From positions 4,712,501 to 4,776,500 of the forward strand of contig NC_057317.1 in the NCBI RefSeq assembly GCF_000687475.1: 64,000 nt of DNA. Direction: 5' to 3'. This document shows, one piece after another, positions 35,290 through 45,332 of the stretch. The notes beneath the pieces were generated by a model. That model worked only from the letters and a program-made list of their open reading frames with translations. It had not been told where the DNA came from and ran no database searches. A program made the position numbers and the translations under genes. How positions within the stretch are numbered: the stretch's first letter is position 1; every line of letters starts with the position of its first letter. Source of the DNA: Ustilaginoidea virens (lineage: Eukaryota; Ascomycota; Sordariomycetes; Hypocreales; Clavicipitaceae).

Positions 35290-36160
35290 TACCTGCTACG
35301 TTAAATTTGCTGTCGGGCAGGCAGCCCCGTGAGTAAAACTCACGACAGCCCTTGCGCCCAATCCCGCCAAGTCGGCATGAGCGCAGCTGTACATCGTACC
35401 GGACCTGCCTTGTTGCCAGATCAACGTACCATCATTTGGGCTCCAACAACCATGCGCCAGGCCACCCATGACGCCGTGATTCTCTGTTGCTCGCCAAATT
35501 GCTGAGACACTGTACAGCCGGGAAAAGATAGCCAGCCCCCGCCCAAGAGCAGAGCGGAAGCGATCCCAAAGAGTCAACCGAAGCACCCGATGGCCCATCG
35601 TCTGAGCAAGAAGACAATAGACGTGAAACAGATATCAGGTGCGAGTTGGAATCGGGCGTAGGCTCCTATCAGTCTCAGGGTAGATGCTCACCAGGAAGCA
35701 TTGCTTGCCAAAGGGTGTGTAGCCCAAGAAGAACAGAGATTTAACACCACATGACTGGATTGGTGCAAAGACGATGGCCTGGAAGACCAAGGCCAAGGCC
35801 AGAACAAAGGGGAACAACTGCGCTAGGGCCAATCAACCCCGTATGAGAATGTCTCGAGACATGTCAGTGTTTTTTGTGACGTCCGGGATTCGGAAGGTCT
35901 GGGGCGCACGTGAACTCGGAGTGTGGATTTTCCCTTCTCGCATGCAAGCATGCAAGTAACAGTCCCAAAGTATTTGGGCTCTGCAGCCGGAACATAACGC
36001 CGACCTGCGAAGCGCATCTGCACAGCTTGCAGATCCATGATGACGTCGAGCCAGTGTAAGCCAAGTGTAAGCCAAGTGTAAGCTAATAGTTTTTCGTTCA
36101 TGGCAGGGACAGCGACGTCGAGACCAGAGACGGACGTGGCACAAGAGGGGGGACAGAAAC
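35290..36160 (-). pseudogene. Possible decayed multi-pass membrane protein gene
   Basis: On the minus strand, an exon-like block at about 35832-35693 reads AQLFPFVLALALVFQAIVF and continues to GKQCFL, ending at a GTGAGC donor. An acceptor (CTTGCTCAG) at about 35602 then opens a second block. In frame, that block meets a TGA early, then goes on as ITASWVAWRMVVGAQMM. The hydrophobic pattern and the QRITAS-type segment resemble a fungal family of seven-helix plasma-membrane proteins. An upstream piece with WLDVIMDLQAVQM lies near 36050. Stops in the expected frame suggest decay, but an unusual intron could rescue it. Family and completeness are uncertain. Confidence 0.3.
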
Positions 36161-37095
36161 GTAGACGTGATTTTGGAAAAGCTAGACAAGTTTCGGGAGG
36201 AGAATGGCGGCTAGGTTCGAGAAGAAACCAAACGAAACCGAGACTTGAAACCGTGTCCAAGGTGATGGATGCATAAGAAGCTGATTGTCGCCGTCCAGAC
36301 AGCCGACATGTTAGTCAGGTCCCGAGGTTGAGGATGAGGAGGACCTTGTGACCTGGACACCGAACTGACGCCAGGCCGTCCGAGGGAAATCAGGGGTGGT
36401 CGCAGAGGCAGCCTCGTGGCCAGAGGGTGGCCAGGTTTTCTGGAAGGCAGCATGATGGCATTCATCCTGGGGATGATGAGCTCGTTAGCCTCCTTGGACC
36501 CCAGTCTTCCCATCCGGCGTAACCCTTTAAGCCCTGCACGGGCTAGCCACAGCAGCGCCAAGCTGAGGGCGTATCCGTAAACAGAGGCAGGATGATTCTG
36601 CTAAAGAAGGCGAGTCGATAGGTTTCAAGAGGTCCGGGGTCCATCGCTGGCGATACGCCTGAGGCTGGAGGCACAGCAGGTAGCGAGCACTACTCTCCAC
36701 GAGTCGAGACGTCGAGGCAGGACAGCCTGCCGTCAAATGCGAGACGAGACGTCACGCCACTTTTGCCATTTGTGTTGCTATGTTGCGCGAAAGCGCTGCG
36801 AAAGCGCTCGAGATTTGCTGGGGCCGTTGTGCGGCAAGGACGAGAAAAGACTGTAGGGTTTTGGCTGTTGGAGGAGTTTGGCTCGAGATTGAAGCAATTG
36901 AAGCCTTGGTGAAATGGAACGTGGCGGCATTGACGAGTGGGGAATCGAAACTCTAGACTAAACCTAAACCGGAAGATGTCGTGAATCAGGCCCTCGAGGT
37001 CACGGGAGCAGACGTCGTGGCAGTAGAGAAAAGAATCGGTTTGACACGAATCAAGTTTGACACGAATCAACCAACCCCCGTTTCCGTTTCTTTCC

Positions 37096-37137
37096 GATTC
37101 CGATTCCGATTCCGATTCCGATTCCGATTCCGATTCC
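37096..37137. repeat. (GATTCC)7 hexamer microsatellite
   Basis: Seven perfect hexamers, flanked on both sides by TTTCCG variants of the same unit (37081-37149). Confidence 0.93.
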
Positions 37138-37320
37138 GTTTCCGTTTCCCAAAATACAAGACGACAAGGCGTCGGCGTTGTTTGCGCCCACTGGTGAGGG
37201 AATGCCACCACTGCGAGACCCCGACCAAAGAACACCAGACCCCGATGATCGAGTCGGTCGCATCGGCTGCATGCCTAATGACAACATTGAACAGTAATCA
37301 GACCCAGATGGGTGGGTGCA

Positions 37321-37388
37321 TCACATCACACACATCACACACATCACACACATCTCACACATCTCACACATCACGTCACATCACATCC
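37321..37388. repeat. CACATCA-type repeat
   Basis: Tandem ACACATCAC and ACACATCTC units with slight length variation, in gene-free DNA. Confidence 0.85.
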
Positions 37389-37520
37389 ACCGAGGACAAG
37401 AAAAGAGCGCTTTGCCTGCATGTCGCAAAGCCTAACCTCCTGCCCAAGCTCGGATGGGGAAAGCCGCGCCTCGGCGTCGTGCAGGCGACCGCGACCTCCT
37501 AGGCTCATGCATTCCGGCGG

Positions 37521-37630
37521 CATCAGACGGCGTCAGACGGCATCAGACGGCATCAGACGGCGTCAGACGGCATCAGACGGCATCAGACGGCATCAGACGG
37601 CAGCAGACGGCAGCAGACGGCAGCAGATGG
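37521..37630. repeat. 10-bp minisatellite, 11 copies
   Basis: Eleven head-to-tail 10-bp units of consensus CATCAGACGG span exactly 110 bp. The variants form a gradient: CGTCAGACGG appears in units 2 and 5, and CAGCAGACGG in units 9-10; the last unit is CAGCAGATGG. A period close to one helical turn puts every unit on the same DNA face. Confidence 0.95.
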
Positions 37631-38815
37631 GCTTGGTTTCGAACTGGTTCGTAGCAGGGCCAAGCATCTCCGCGCGCTTTCTGAAGCAGCCGTTTGCCCC
37701 GACATGATGCACTGAGCGAAACCCTCCTCCCCCCCACCCCTTCCAACCCCGGCCTTCTCATTGTATCGTTGCAGCAAAGGTCCGATCCGAGGCTGGAGGC
37801 CTGTCCAACTTTGCTTGCTTATGAAGGCGTCTCTGTGTGGCCCGTTGACGGTCCATGTTGTTTCCCTGGATGTCGTCATTGCGGCATCTCTCAGCTGGCA
37901 GCAACATTGGACAAAAGGCCGAGAATGACTACGTGAATGGCAGCCAGGGGAACCCTGGACCCTTGGGATGACGGCATGACGGCATGACGGGATCCCTAAA
38001 CAGTTCCTGGTATTTTCCTGATATAGACACCTCTTTGTGGTAAAAGTCGGTGGTGTAGCTTCCCAAATCCGTAGATGCACTCACTCGGTGATGCGCAACC
38101 GGCCCGGGAAGAGGCACACGCAGCAGCCCTTGATCCTCCTGCCTGCATCTCGCGTGCGTGCATTTGCCCCAACCCTCCGTCTCCGGAGGCAAACGTCCGC
38201 AGAGCAGCCATATCTCGATCGGCACAGGCAGACCCCGTCCAAGCACGCCTGGACTTGCCATGACGTATACATATGTAGTACACACATTGTACGTACCTGC
38301 ACGTTTCGAGATTTCGTGATTCACCGCGCGTCCTCGATACAGATCCAAAATTCTGCCGACGTCATTTTCGTCGTCTCCTCCTGCTGGTGGTCAAGGCAAG
38401 CAAGTGTGCCCGGCGGCGGGCGCAAACAGCTTGGGCATCCCCCCCTTCCCCCCCCCCGGGTGCATCCACCCGCGCCTTTGGCCAGAGGCCCCTCGTACCG
38501 AGCTGGTCCTGAGTCCTGACGGGCTGCAGCAGCCCTTGCTTGGTGCGGCGAATCAGTTCAGTGGCATCCTCGGCGCCGACGCCTTCCCCCGCCGTCGTGG
38601 GCCAATCTCGTCTCCGGAGCATCTACCCCGACACCATCATGATGCGAGAACCACGCCAGGCCCTGCATGAGCCTGAGCCGGTGCGATGTACCTGAATCTA
38701 CCCATGACGCAATTCATCTCTTTCAACCTGACCATGTGAGAGCCCCCCCATCTTGCAGCTAGAAGGAGCCTTGCTTCGTTTGTCTATGAAAATCGGGGGG
38801 GGGGGAAGCTGTGTG

Positions 38816-38822
38816 TATAAAA
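38816..38822 (+). promoter_or_regulatory. TATA box of grg-1
   Basis: TATAAAA lies 160 nt before the start codon. It is followed by a C/A/T-rich leader (CATCACAACCTCTCATCG) typical of highly expressed fungal genes. A G11 tract (38795-38805) lies just upstream. Confidence 0.75.
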
Positions 38823-38981
38823 ACGACCCCGAGTCCCATCACAACCTCTCATCGTCCCCATCACCTCTGCCACATCGCAACAAGACGTAAACAAAATCAG
38901 CTTTCAGTTCTTCCCCAAACAACCAAGAAACTCTCTTCTTCGCCAAAAAAACAAACACCTTTTTTTTTTTTTCCAAGCAAA

Positions 38982-39282
38982 ATGGATGCTGTCAAGCAAG
39001 GTGCCACCTACGTCTCCGAGACTGTCAAGCAGGCCACCAGCGGTGTCTCCAAGGAGACCAACAAGGAGGTGGCCAAGGATTCCGACGCCAGCATCGGCAC
39101 TCGGTAGGTTCGCCCCGTACTCGATGCTCTCAAAGCGTGCTGTTTTTTTTTTTTTTTGTTTTTTTTTTTTTTTACTGACTTGCGGTGATGTTAGCGCCTC
39201 TGCCGCCAAGGATGCCCTCGGCGACAAGGTGAACGAGCACAAGCATGAAGGCAAGGCCGCGGCCCACAAGCAGCAGATCTAA
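38982..39282 (+). CDS. grg-1: Glucose-repressible small protein Grg1/CCG-1
   Basis: Exons 38982-39103 and 39195-39282 encode 69 residues, close to the 71 of Neurospora GRG-1. The 91-nt intron has a GTAGGT donor and TAG acceptor and is filled with T runs. Joining gives MDAVKQGATYVSETVKQ, then a body of amphipathic repeats (SGVSKETNKEVAKDS, ASAAKDALGDKVNEHK) ending HKQQI. The protein is hydrophilic and helical, resembling late-embryogenesis-type stress proteins. The Neurospora gene (grg-1, also ccg-1) is derepressed without glucose, under clock control and very abundant in mRNA; its molecular role is unsettled. A TATA box and a C/A-rich leader fit strong expression. It is convergent with the EBP-like gene. 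Confidence 0.95.
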
Positions 39283-39597
39283 ATCGGGTCAACTTGGGAC
39301 GAGGGATGGTGATGATGCGACGACGGCTTGAGGGAGACGGGAGCATACATGGGTTGTTGCTGGCTTTGCGGAATGACGTGCACGCATAATTATACCCCTA
39401 GATAAACCTAGCAATTCAAAAACAAAGTGCTGCCTTGCCAAGCTGGGCCAGTTTGAAATGATTTTTCGTGTGTACAGATCTGCTGGCATTGTGCAGCTGA
39501 TGATGTGAAACCCCCCAAATCAGTCGACATGCCGCGCCCCTCGTATATTCGTGGTCTGGTTCCTTTGGTGTTGCAGCCGCACACTGCGTCGTGGTGA
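39283..39597. other. Convergent 3' spacer
   Basis: This spacer separates the stops of grg-1 (+) and the EBP-like gene (-). No gene is seen. An A-rich stretch near 39412-39425 may serve 3'-end formation. Confidence 0.5.
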
Positions 39598-40548
39598 TTA
39601 AAGGTCCTTCCTCGCAGCCTGGGCAGCAAACGCATTGCAAATCTGGCCGTACGAGTACCAAATGGCGTACAGGGGAACGACGACCCAAAGACCGTTGAAA
39701 AAGACCAGATACACCCACATGTACATGAAGTTGCTGCCGTTCAGATTCAGATTGCCCGTGAGCCACTCGGGGCAAAACGTCATGAAGCCTACAGCAGCTG
39801 TCAGACAAAAAAAGAGAAAAAAAAAAAAAAAAAAAGAGAGACGTGGAAAGACAGCGCACCTCCGTACAGCTCAGCCGTGGCCAGGACAATCATCCAAAAG
39901 CACGCCTTGGGGCTCTGCTTCCTGATCAAGTAGCAGACGAGGCAGGCAACCGGGCCAGCGAAGAAGACGGTAAGAAGCTCGAGACTGACGACGCCCTACG
40001 CAAGCCGAGTCAGCAAGACAAAGAAAAGTGTTTCTGGTGCTCTTCCCCTTTCCCCTCCCCCCCGGGGCGCGCCTCCCACACGGTCGTCGCGGCAAAACGC
40101 CAGAGGGGCATGCACGGGAACCGATTTCGCAAAGAGCCAGACGCACGAGATCGACCCCCGCCCAGCGCCTGTCCGCCCTGGCGTACACCATCCACAGCTG
40201 CGCGAGGGGGCTGTCCCCGCCGCTCTGCGGCCCGTAGATGCGCTCGGCCCCCCAGCCCAGGAAGTTGTAGGGCGTGGGGAACAGGCTCGCGAGGTCGGCG
40301 GCGGCGGCGGCGGCGGCGGCGTCGCGGCGCACGTGGGAGAAGAAGCAGTGGTAGAGGAAGCCGCCCTCGAGGAGAAAGTGGCACAGCGCGTCGGCGAGGT
40401 GCCAGGCGAAGAGGAAGCGGAGCGGGGGGGAGGTGGTCGCGGGCAACGCGGAGGCGGACGCGAGGGAGGCGGCGAGGAGGATGGCGGCGGTGGCGAGGAA
40501 GGAGGCGACGGCGGTGGCGTCCCACAGTTCGGGGGGGAGGTCGGCCAT
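39598..40548 (-). CDS. EBP/EXPERA-domain sterol-isomerase-like protein
   Basis: Three exons on the minus strand (40548-40147, 39995-39860, 39788-39598) encode 242 residues, the usual length of emopamil-binding proteins. Introns of 151 and 71 nt use GTGCGT and GTGCGC donors and TAG acceptors, and keep frame. Motifs seen are CHFLLEGGFLYH in the second helix, with the His and Glu that match the EBP active site, and FFNGLWVVVPLYAIW in the last helix, matching the Asn and Trp positions. Five hydrophobic segments fit an ER membrane protein. In animals and plants EBP is the delta8-delta7 sterol isomerase; fungi mainly use the unrelated Erg2, so the role here is open. An Ala9 run is coded by GCC/GCG repeats. 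Five AGGGG-like sites lie 220-300 bp upstream. Confidence 0.85.
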
Positions 40549-40768
40549 GGTTTTGGGGATGGGAGGGATGAAGTCGGGGGCGGGTGATGGATGTCGCGGG
40601 TTGGCGATGATCGGTCGGGGGGGGCTGGAGCGGGTTGCGGCATCGTGAGGCCGGCCCGGGGGGGGGGGTACGTACCAGGGGAAGCAGGCTGCCGCACGGA
40701 CCAGACAGAGGACGGACGACGCAATGCATTCACGACCAAAAGCAAGAGGCGAAAACAAAACAACACAA

Positions 40769-40851
40769 CGCTCCTAGATTTTGAACAACGCCCCTAGGTT
40801 TGAACAGCGCCCCTAGAATTGAACGCCCCTAGATTCTGATCAACGCCCCTA
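40769..40851 (-). promoter_or_regulatory. Cluster of five TAGGGGCG (STRE-like) repeats
   Basis: CGCCCCTA occurs at 40789, 40808, 40824 and 40844, and CGCTCCTA at 40769. Spacing is 16-20 bp with similar ATTTTGAACA-type linkers. On the minus strand, the coding strand of the EBP-like gene, each exact copy reads TAGGGGCG and contains AGGGG, the stress-response element bound by Msn2/4-type zinc fingers. The array lies 220-300 bp upstream of the EBP-like start and just 3' of the NAD kinase stop. Regulation is an inference. Confidence 0.55.
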
Positions 40852-40886
40852 AAAGTCATCGAACCCCCCCCCCCCCCTCGCACGCT

Positions 40887-43013
40887 TCACTGCCACTGCT
40901 TATACTCCTTTTGCTTCTGCCTCGTGTTCCAGCCCAGCTTGCCGCTGATGCTGTTGACCCAGTCCTCGCTGCGCCGCCCCTCGGCCTGCACCGACGCAAA
41001 CGGGAACCGGCTCGCGCTGATGGTCACGTAGTCGCCCGGCGCGAGCTCCACGCGCTCGCGCCCGTCGAAGCTGGCCCACGACGACGTGCGCGCGCCGTAG
41101 GGCACGCCGACGCGCAGCACGATGGTGTCGGGCAGGATGATGGGCCGGAACGAGAGCGTGTGGGCGCAGATGGCGCCCACGAGCATCACGGGGTTCTCGG
41201 GGTGGCAGAGCGAGCCCCCGGCCGCCAGGTTGTACGCCGTCGACCCGGTCGGCGTGGACACGCAGATGCCGTCGGCGAGCACAGAGGTGAAGTGCTCGTC
41301 GTCGCCGAATATCTCGACCGTCGACATGGCTGGCGAAAGGGGGGGGGGGGGGGGGAAGAAGGGAAAGGGCCCCCCGGTGTTAGACAAAGAAGATTCCCCA
41401 GCAGCGGTTCGCGGTTCAGATGGGCTTCACTTTGGGGCAGGGGCAGGGGCAGGGGCAGACGTCTGGTCTTTCGGCCGTTTCCCAACCCAACAAAAAAAAA
41501 AAAAAAAAAAAAAAAAAAAGAAGCAGACTCACTTGGATTGGGCCCGCGGTCGACGACGACTTCGTTGAGTATCTCGTACGTCCCGTCCGGTCTGTGCGTG
41601 TGGTCATCTTCCCTCTCTTCCCCAATCAGCTCCTCGACTAGGTCCCTCCGTCGGTGGAGGTGGAGGTGCTCGTCGTCCTCGCCGGATTCCTTGTCGTCGT
41701 CGTTGTCGTCGGGGTGCCTTCGCCTGATGCTTCGCATGACGGTGCTCTCGAACCGGAGGCGCAGGCTCACCGTGACGCCCTTTGCAAAGGTCGAGCCGAG
41801 GATGCGCTCGTAGTCTTCGTAGTCAAACTTGGTCAGGAATCCCAGGCTGCCGAGGGCGAAGCTCAGCACGGGCGGGACGATGCGCTGAAACAGCCAGCTC
41901 GCGTACAGCACCGTTCCGTCGCCGCCGAGCGTGATGACCAGGTCGAACGCGTGCGGGTGCGACCTGCACAGCGGCTCGTCCCAGTACCGCAGCCGCCGCT
42001 CGACGCCCGCCCTGGCCGTCGCCATGTCCGCGGCGTGCCCGTCGGCCGCACCCGCCCACTCGCCGGCCACGTCGTCCACGATGCCGGCCACGTCAAACTT
42101 CTTGCTCGTCCTGAGCTTGTCCTGCACGTAGACGACGTACGGCGCGTCGCGGTCCTTGCCCAGCAGCCAGGCGGTCAGCTCGCGCGCTTTCGGTATCAGG
42201 TCCTGGTCGTGGAGCTTGGTGAGCAGGAAGATGGTCCTGACGCGGAATCGGATCCGCATGCTGCTCAGCCGCCGGCTCAGCCCGCGCACCCCCCAGGCCA
42301 TGTCGGTGAGCTGCTTCTTGGTGAGCATGCGGCTGTGGACGACGTCGTCGTCGTCGTAGCTCGTCACGTCCATCTGCGACATGCTCTTGGTCATCTCGCG
42401 CGCCCATGCCTCCTGGTCCGCCTGTCCGATCTGGTCGCCGTCGAGGCTCGTCGGGTCAATCTCCACCCGGCACGGCTGTCTCGGCCGATGTTTCGGCTGG
42501 ACGGCGTTCCGCTGATGCTCCTCCTTGGTCATGTCCAAGACGTGCTCGTCGTGCTCCCCGGGGCCAGCGCGGGACGGGTGCGCGTGGACCGGGTGCGCGT
42601 GGACCGGGTGCACGTGGTGGTGGCTCCTTTGCGCAGAGTCGCCCGCCGGCGCGCTCGTGAGGCGTCTCATGTCGAGCAGCTGGTGGACGAGGCATTGGTC
42701 GCGGCGGCTGGCGGCCCGGTACGCGTCGGGCAGGGCAGCTTCCGACGACACCAGAGAGCTCTTGCGTCTGTAGGGATTCGACGAGTCAAACGTCACCTAG
42801 CAAGTTGCCAGCGGCGGCATCCGTCCAACGCGTATTTAGTCGAGGCAGCCACCGGTCTTCCGGCACGCACGGCAGGCAGCAACTCACCTCGAGAGGTTCG
42901 GCGTCTTGATCGCTATCCCCTACAGATCCGTCGGTGATTCTTGGCGCATCCGCGACACTAGCCTGCTGCGCACTTGCGGCCTCGCGTTCCGACTCGCCAC
43001 TGCCATCCTTCAT
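40887..43013 (-). CDS. NAD(H) kinase (Utr1/Pos5 family)
   Basis: Three exons (43013-42888, 42796-41533, 41329-40887) encode 610 residues. The first intron (91 nt) joins DAEPLE to VTFDSSNP. The second (203 nt, holding a long A run and a G run) joins VVDRGPNP to TMSTVEIFGDD. The family signature GGDGT is at about residues 333-337 within DLVITLGGDGTVLYASW and is followed by FALGSLGFLTKF. The second conserved region is DGICVSTPTGSTAYNLAAGGSL. These form the NAD and ATP sites of the enzyme that makes NADP from NAD, and so feeds NADPH-dependent synthesis and oxidant defence. There is a long disordered N-terminal half with repeated HPVHAHP units and an acidic insert (about residues 396-411). No mitochondrial presequence is evident, so a Utr1-like cytosolic form is more likely than Pos5. 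Confidence 0.94.
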
Positions 43014-45332
43014 GGCGGCGGCACTATGCGGGTGACAAAAGTCTCGGAGCCGTTGTATCTCGCGGTTTTTCCCCGGTTTTCTTTTCTTTTTTTTTTTTTT
43101 AACCTCTTTCCCTTCCCAAAACGTCCGTCTTCTAGGTCAACCTGGCCTGCAGGGCCGTGACGTCGCGCAGTGATGGAGGGGGGGGGTTGGTGCGACAGGG
43201 CAAGGGCGCCTTGGGGCTTCGCAGGCGCAGCAGATGTCGATGCGATACTTGGAGAGAGGTTGGCGGCTTTCGACGTCAGATGCGAAGCAGGCGTTGCCGA
43301 GCAGCAGATGGCACGGTTGGCAGAATGTGGAATGTGGAATGTGGAATGTGGAATGCACAATGCAGGATGCAGAAGCGGGATGCAAGCAGAATGCAGAAGA
43401 TGCAGAACCGAAGCCTCGGAAGCATCAATGGGATTTGGATGATGACTCCGCTGCTAGCATCGCAAAGGGCAATAGGTTCCTGGGTACTTTATGCGTACTT
43501 CCTGGTAGGCTCGTACTGCGCACTATCATCCAGGGCAGCCACCTGCTTTGGAGGTACGGGGTAGGTACCTATACACTATTCACATCAAACTTGTTTCCAA
43601 CTTGGGAATCTCTGCTTTCCTCTCGCGTCGTCGGTTTCGCGCACCACCACATTCCGCGAGGTTTCAACACAAACACTTGGTTGTCAGAACACCCGTACGA
43701 CGTCTCCAACTCGTGAATGCTAGTTAACGTGACGCACGTCAGAAGTGAAGCCGCTCATCGCAGTCTGACCAGACTGTTTTCTACTCTCCGGCCTCGCTTT
43801 AGATCTGCCTCACACGTGTTCACACCAAGCCTCGGCTTACGCAGCCAGGGGTCACCACGACTCCCATCGTTGAAGAGCAGGAACCCGTAAATTCGGGCAG
43901 CATGATACAAGGGGAAGCACGGCATGCATCGAGACTTTCCTCCGGCGGCGAAACTAGCGTCAGCATATCGTATCCGACGTGAGGGGGCCATGGCGTGGTC
44001 TTCCACTGGCCCTGCTGCTGATGAAAGAGCATCATGCCAGAATCGGGCAGCTTGGTTATCGACCAAATGCAGGGGTGGGATGCGCGGTACTCCGTAGATG
44101 GCAGGCAAAGGGCCCGGGTACCCGAATACCTACCTGCTCGAAGGATAAAAGGAAGTGTGTAGGCTAGAATATAGCCTGCTAATCCTTTTGCGAGTACTTG
44201 GTCTCCCCCACCATCGCATCGTTAGGGTTCCAACTTGCCAGAAGCTGAGACGGCGCTGGCCGACATTAGATGAGAGAACTATTTCGAGTTTGAGAGCCCG
44301 CTGCGCACGGGCATCAAACCGAGCCGGGCCCGGAGTTTCCAGCAAAGGGCGAGGGCAAATACCCCAGGATCCAGGAACAACATGAACATGGCCTTGGTTT
44401 GTTGGCTCGGTGAGACGCCGAGGGAGGCAAACGACGCACACTGCAGGGCAGGACTCGGCGTGTCATCGCTTGTGAGGCATCGGGCAGGCTTTCGGCCCGC
44501 CGCGCTGCGGCTGAGCACGAAAATGATCGCTTCATTGGGGAGCGGCATTTGCGGCAGGTATCATTTCCTCGTTGCCATTTCAGGTTGGTCACATCACCAA
44601 CAGGTGACATGTCGCGTCGCGTCGCGTCCGGCACAACTCGGTTCGACAAACTTGGGGCGGAAACTGGAGGTGAGCTGCCATTCTCGGTCCCAGTCTTTGT
44701 TGGTCCATGTACTCTGTCTGTACTCAGTGCGGACGTTCCGTGCTGGTTGGTGGTCGACACGACTAGCTCGTTGGCAGGAACACGCCCATGTTCACATGTC
44801 GCGGGTTGGTTTTGCGCTTGCAGTGCAAACAAAAACGCCCGCAGCATCGCATCCCCGGGATGACTGTCGGCCGTGCCTGCCGCAGGTCATCTCGTTTCAT
44901 TTGTTTCCCGTTTTCATGCCGGCCAAGAAAACCGGCCAAGCCCGGGGGCCGGCCGTCATGGAGAGAGGCAGGTCGGTCGATGGATGCCTGCAGGATGGCG
45001 AGGAAACTTAATCATCTTGCCCATCTGTAGTTGGGGCAGTGGAGGAGGGGTGGAGGAGGGGTCAATCATGGTGCAACAGGCTGGTGCCAGGCATTTTTCG
45101 CGTGCCGCCGGGGGTTGAGTTTTCCTTCCCGAGTTTCAAATGGCTGCTCCAGACGTGCAAACCCGAATCGCGGCTGGCTCCAGCTCGAGTCTGGAGTAAA
45201 AGCAGCACCAAGTCGTCGACAACCCCCCAAGTCGGCTGACATCTCGACGTCAGTCAACAAACCTGCCCGCCGCGCCTCCGCGCCCGTTTCCAACCCCCCA
45301 GAAAAACACCGTCCCCAAGGCCCACGCACGCC
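43014..45332. other. 2.3-kb spacer without recognised gene
   Basis: The NAD kinase and PfkB genes are divergent, so both promoters should lie here. A T run (43087-43100), an AATGTGG repeat and one TACTCCGTA (44088) are seen. A plus-strand frame at 44382-45011 and a minus-strand frame at 43755-44108 resemble no family I know. Confidence 0.5.
43324..43354. repeat. (AATGTGG)4 heptamer tract
   Basis: Four heptamer units, then a decayed run of AATGCA/GATGCAG-type words to about 43405. Confidence 0.85.

Larger units (their letters stand above)
36161..38815. other. Minisatellite-rich spacer upstream of grg-1
   Basis: No gene is recognised. Besides the repeat tracts listed separately, it contains three copies of CCAAGTGTAAG just at its left border (36051-36082). 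The last several hundred bases should contain the promoter of the highly expressed grg-1 gene, and a TATA box follows at 38816. Confidence 0.5.

Noticed and set aside
37521..37630. Direct repeats resembling a CRISPR array
   Set aside because: Units are contiguous 10-mers without spacers, in a eukaryotic genome; it is a minisatellite.
41654..42937. 427-residue plus-strand frame opposite the NAD kinase
   Set aside because: Antisense shadow: it crosses an intron of the real gene and has only Val/Arg/His-rich sequence.
44382..45011. 209-residue plus-strand frame between NAD kinase and PfkB genes
   Set aside because: No domain, no hydrophobic or repeat pattern, and it lies in the shared promoter region of divergent genes.
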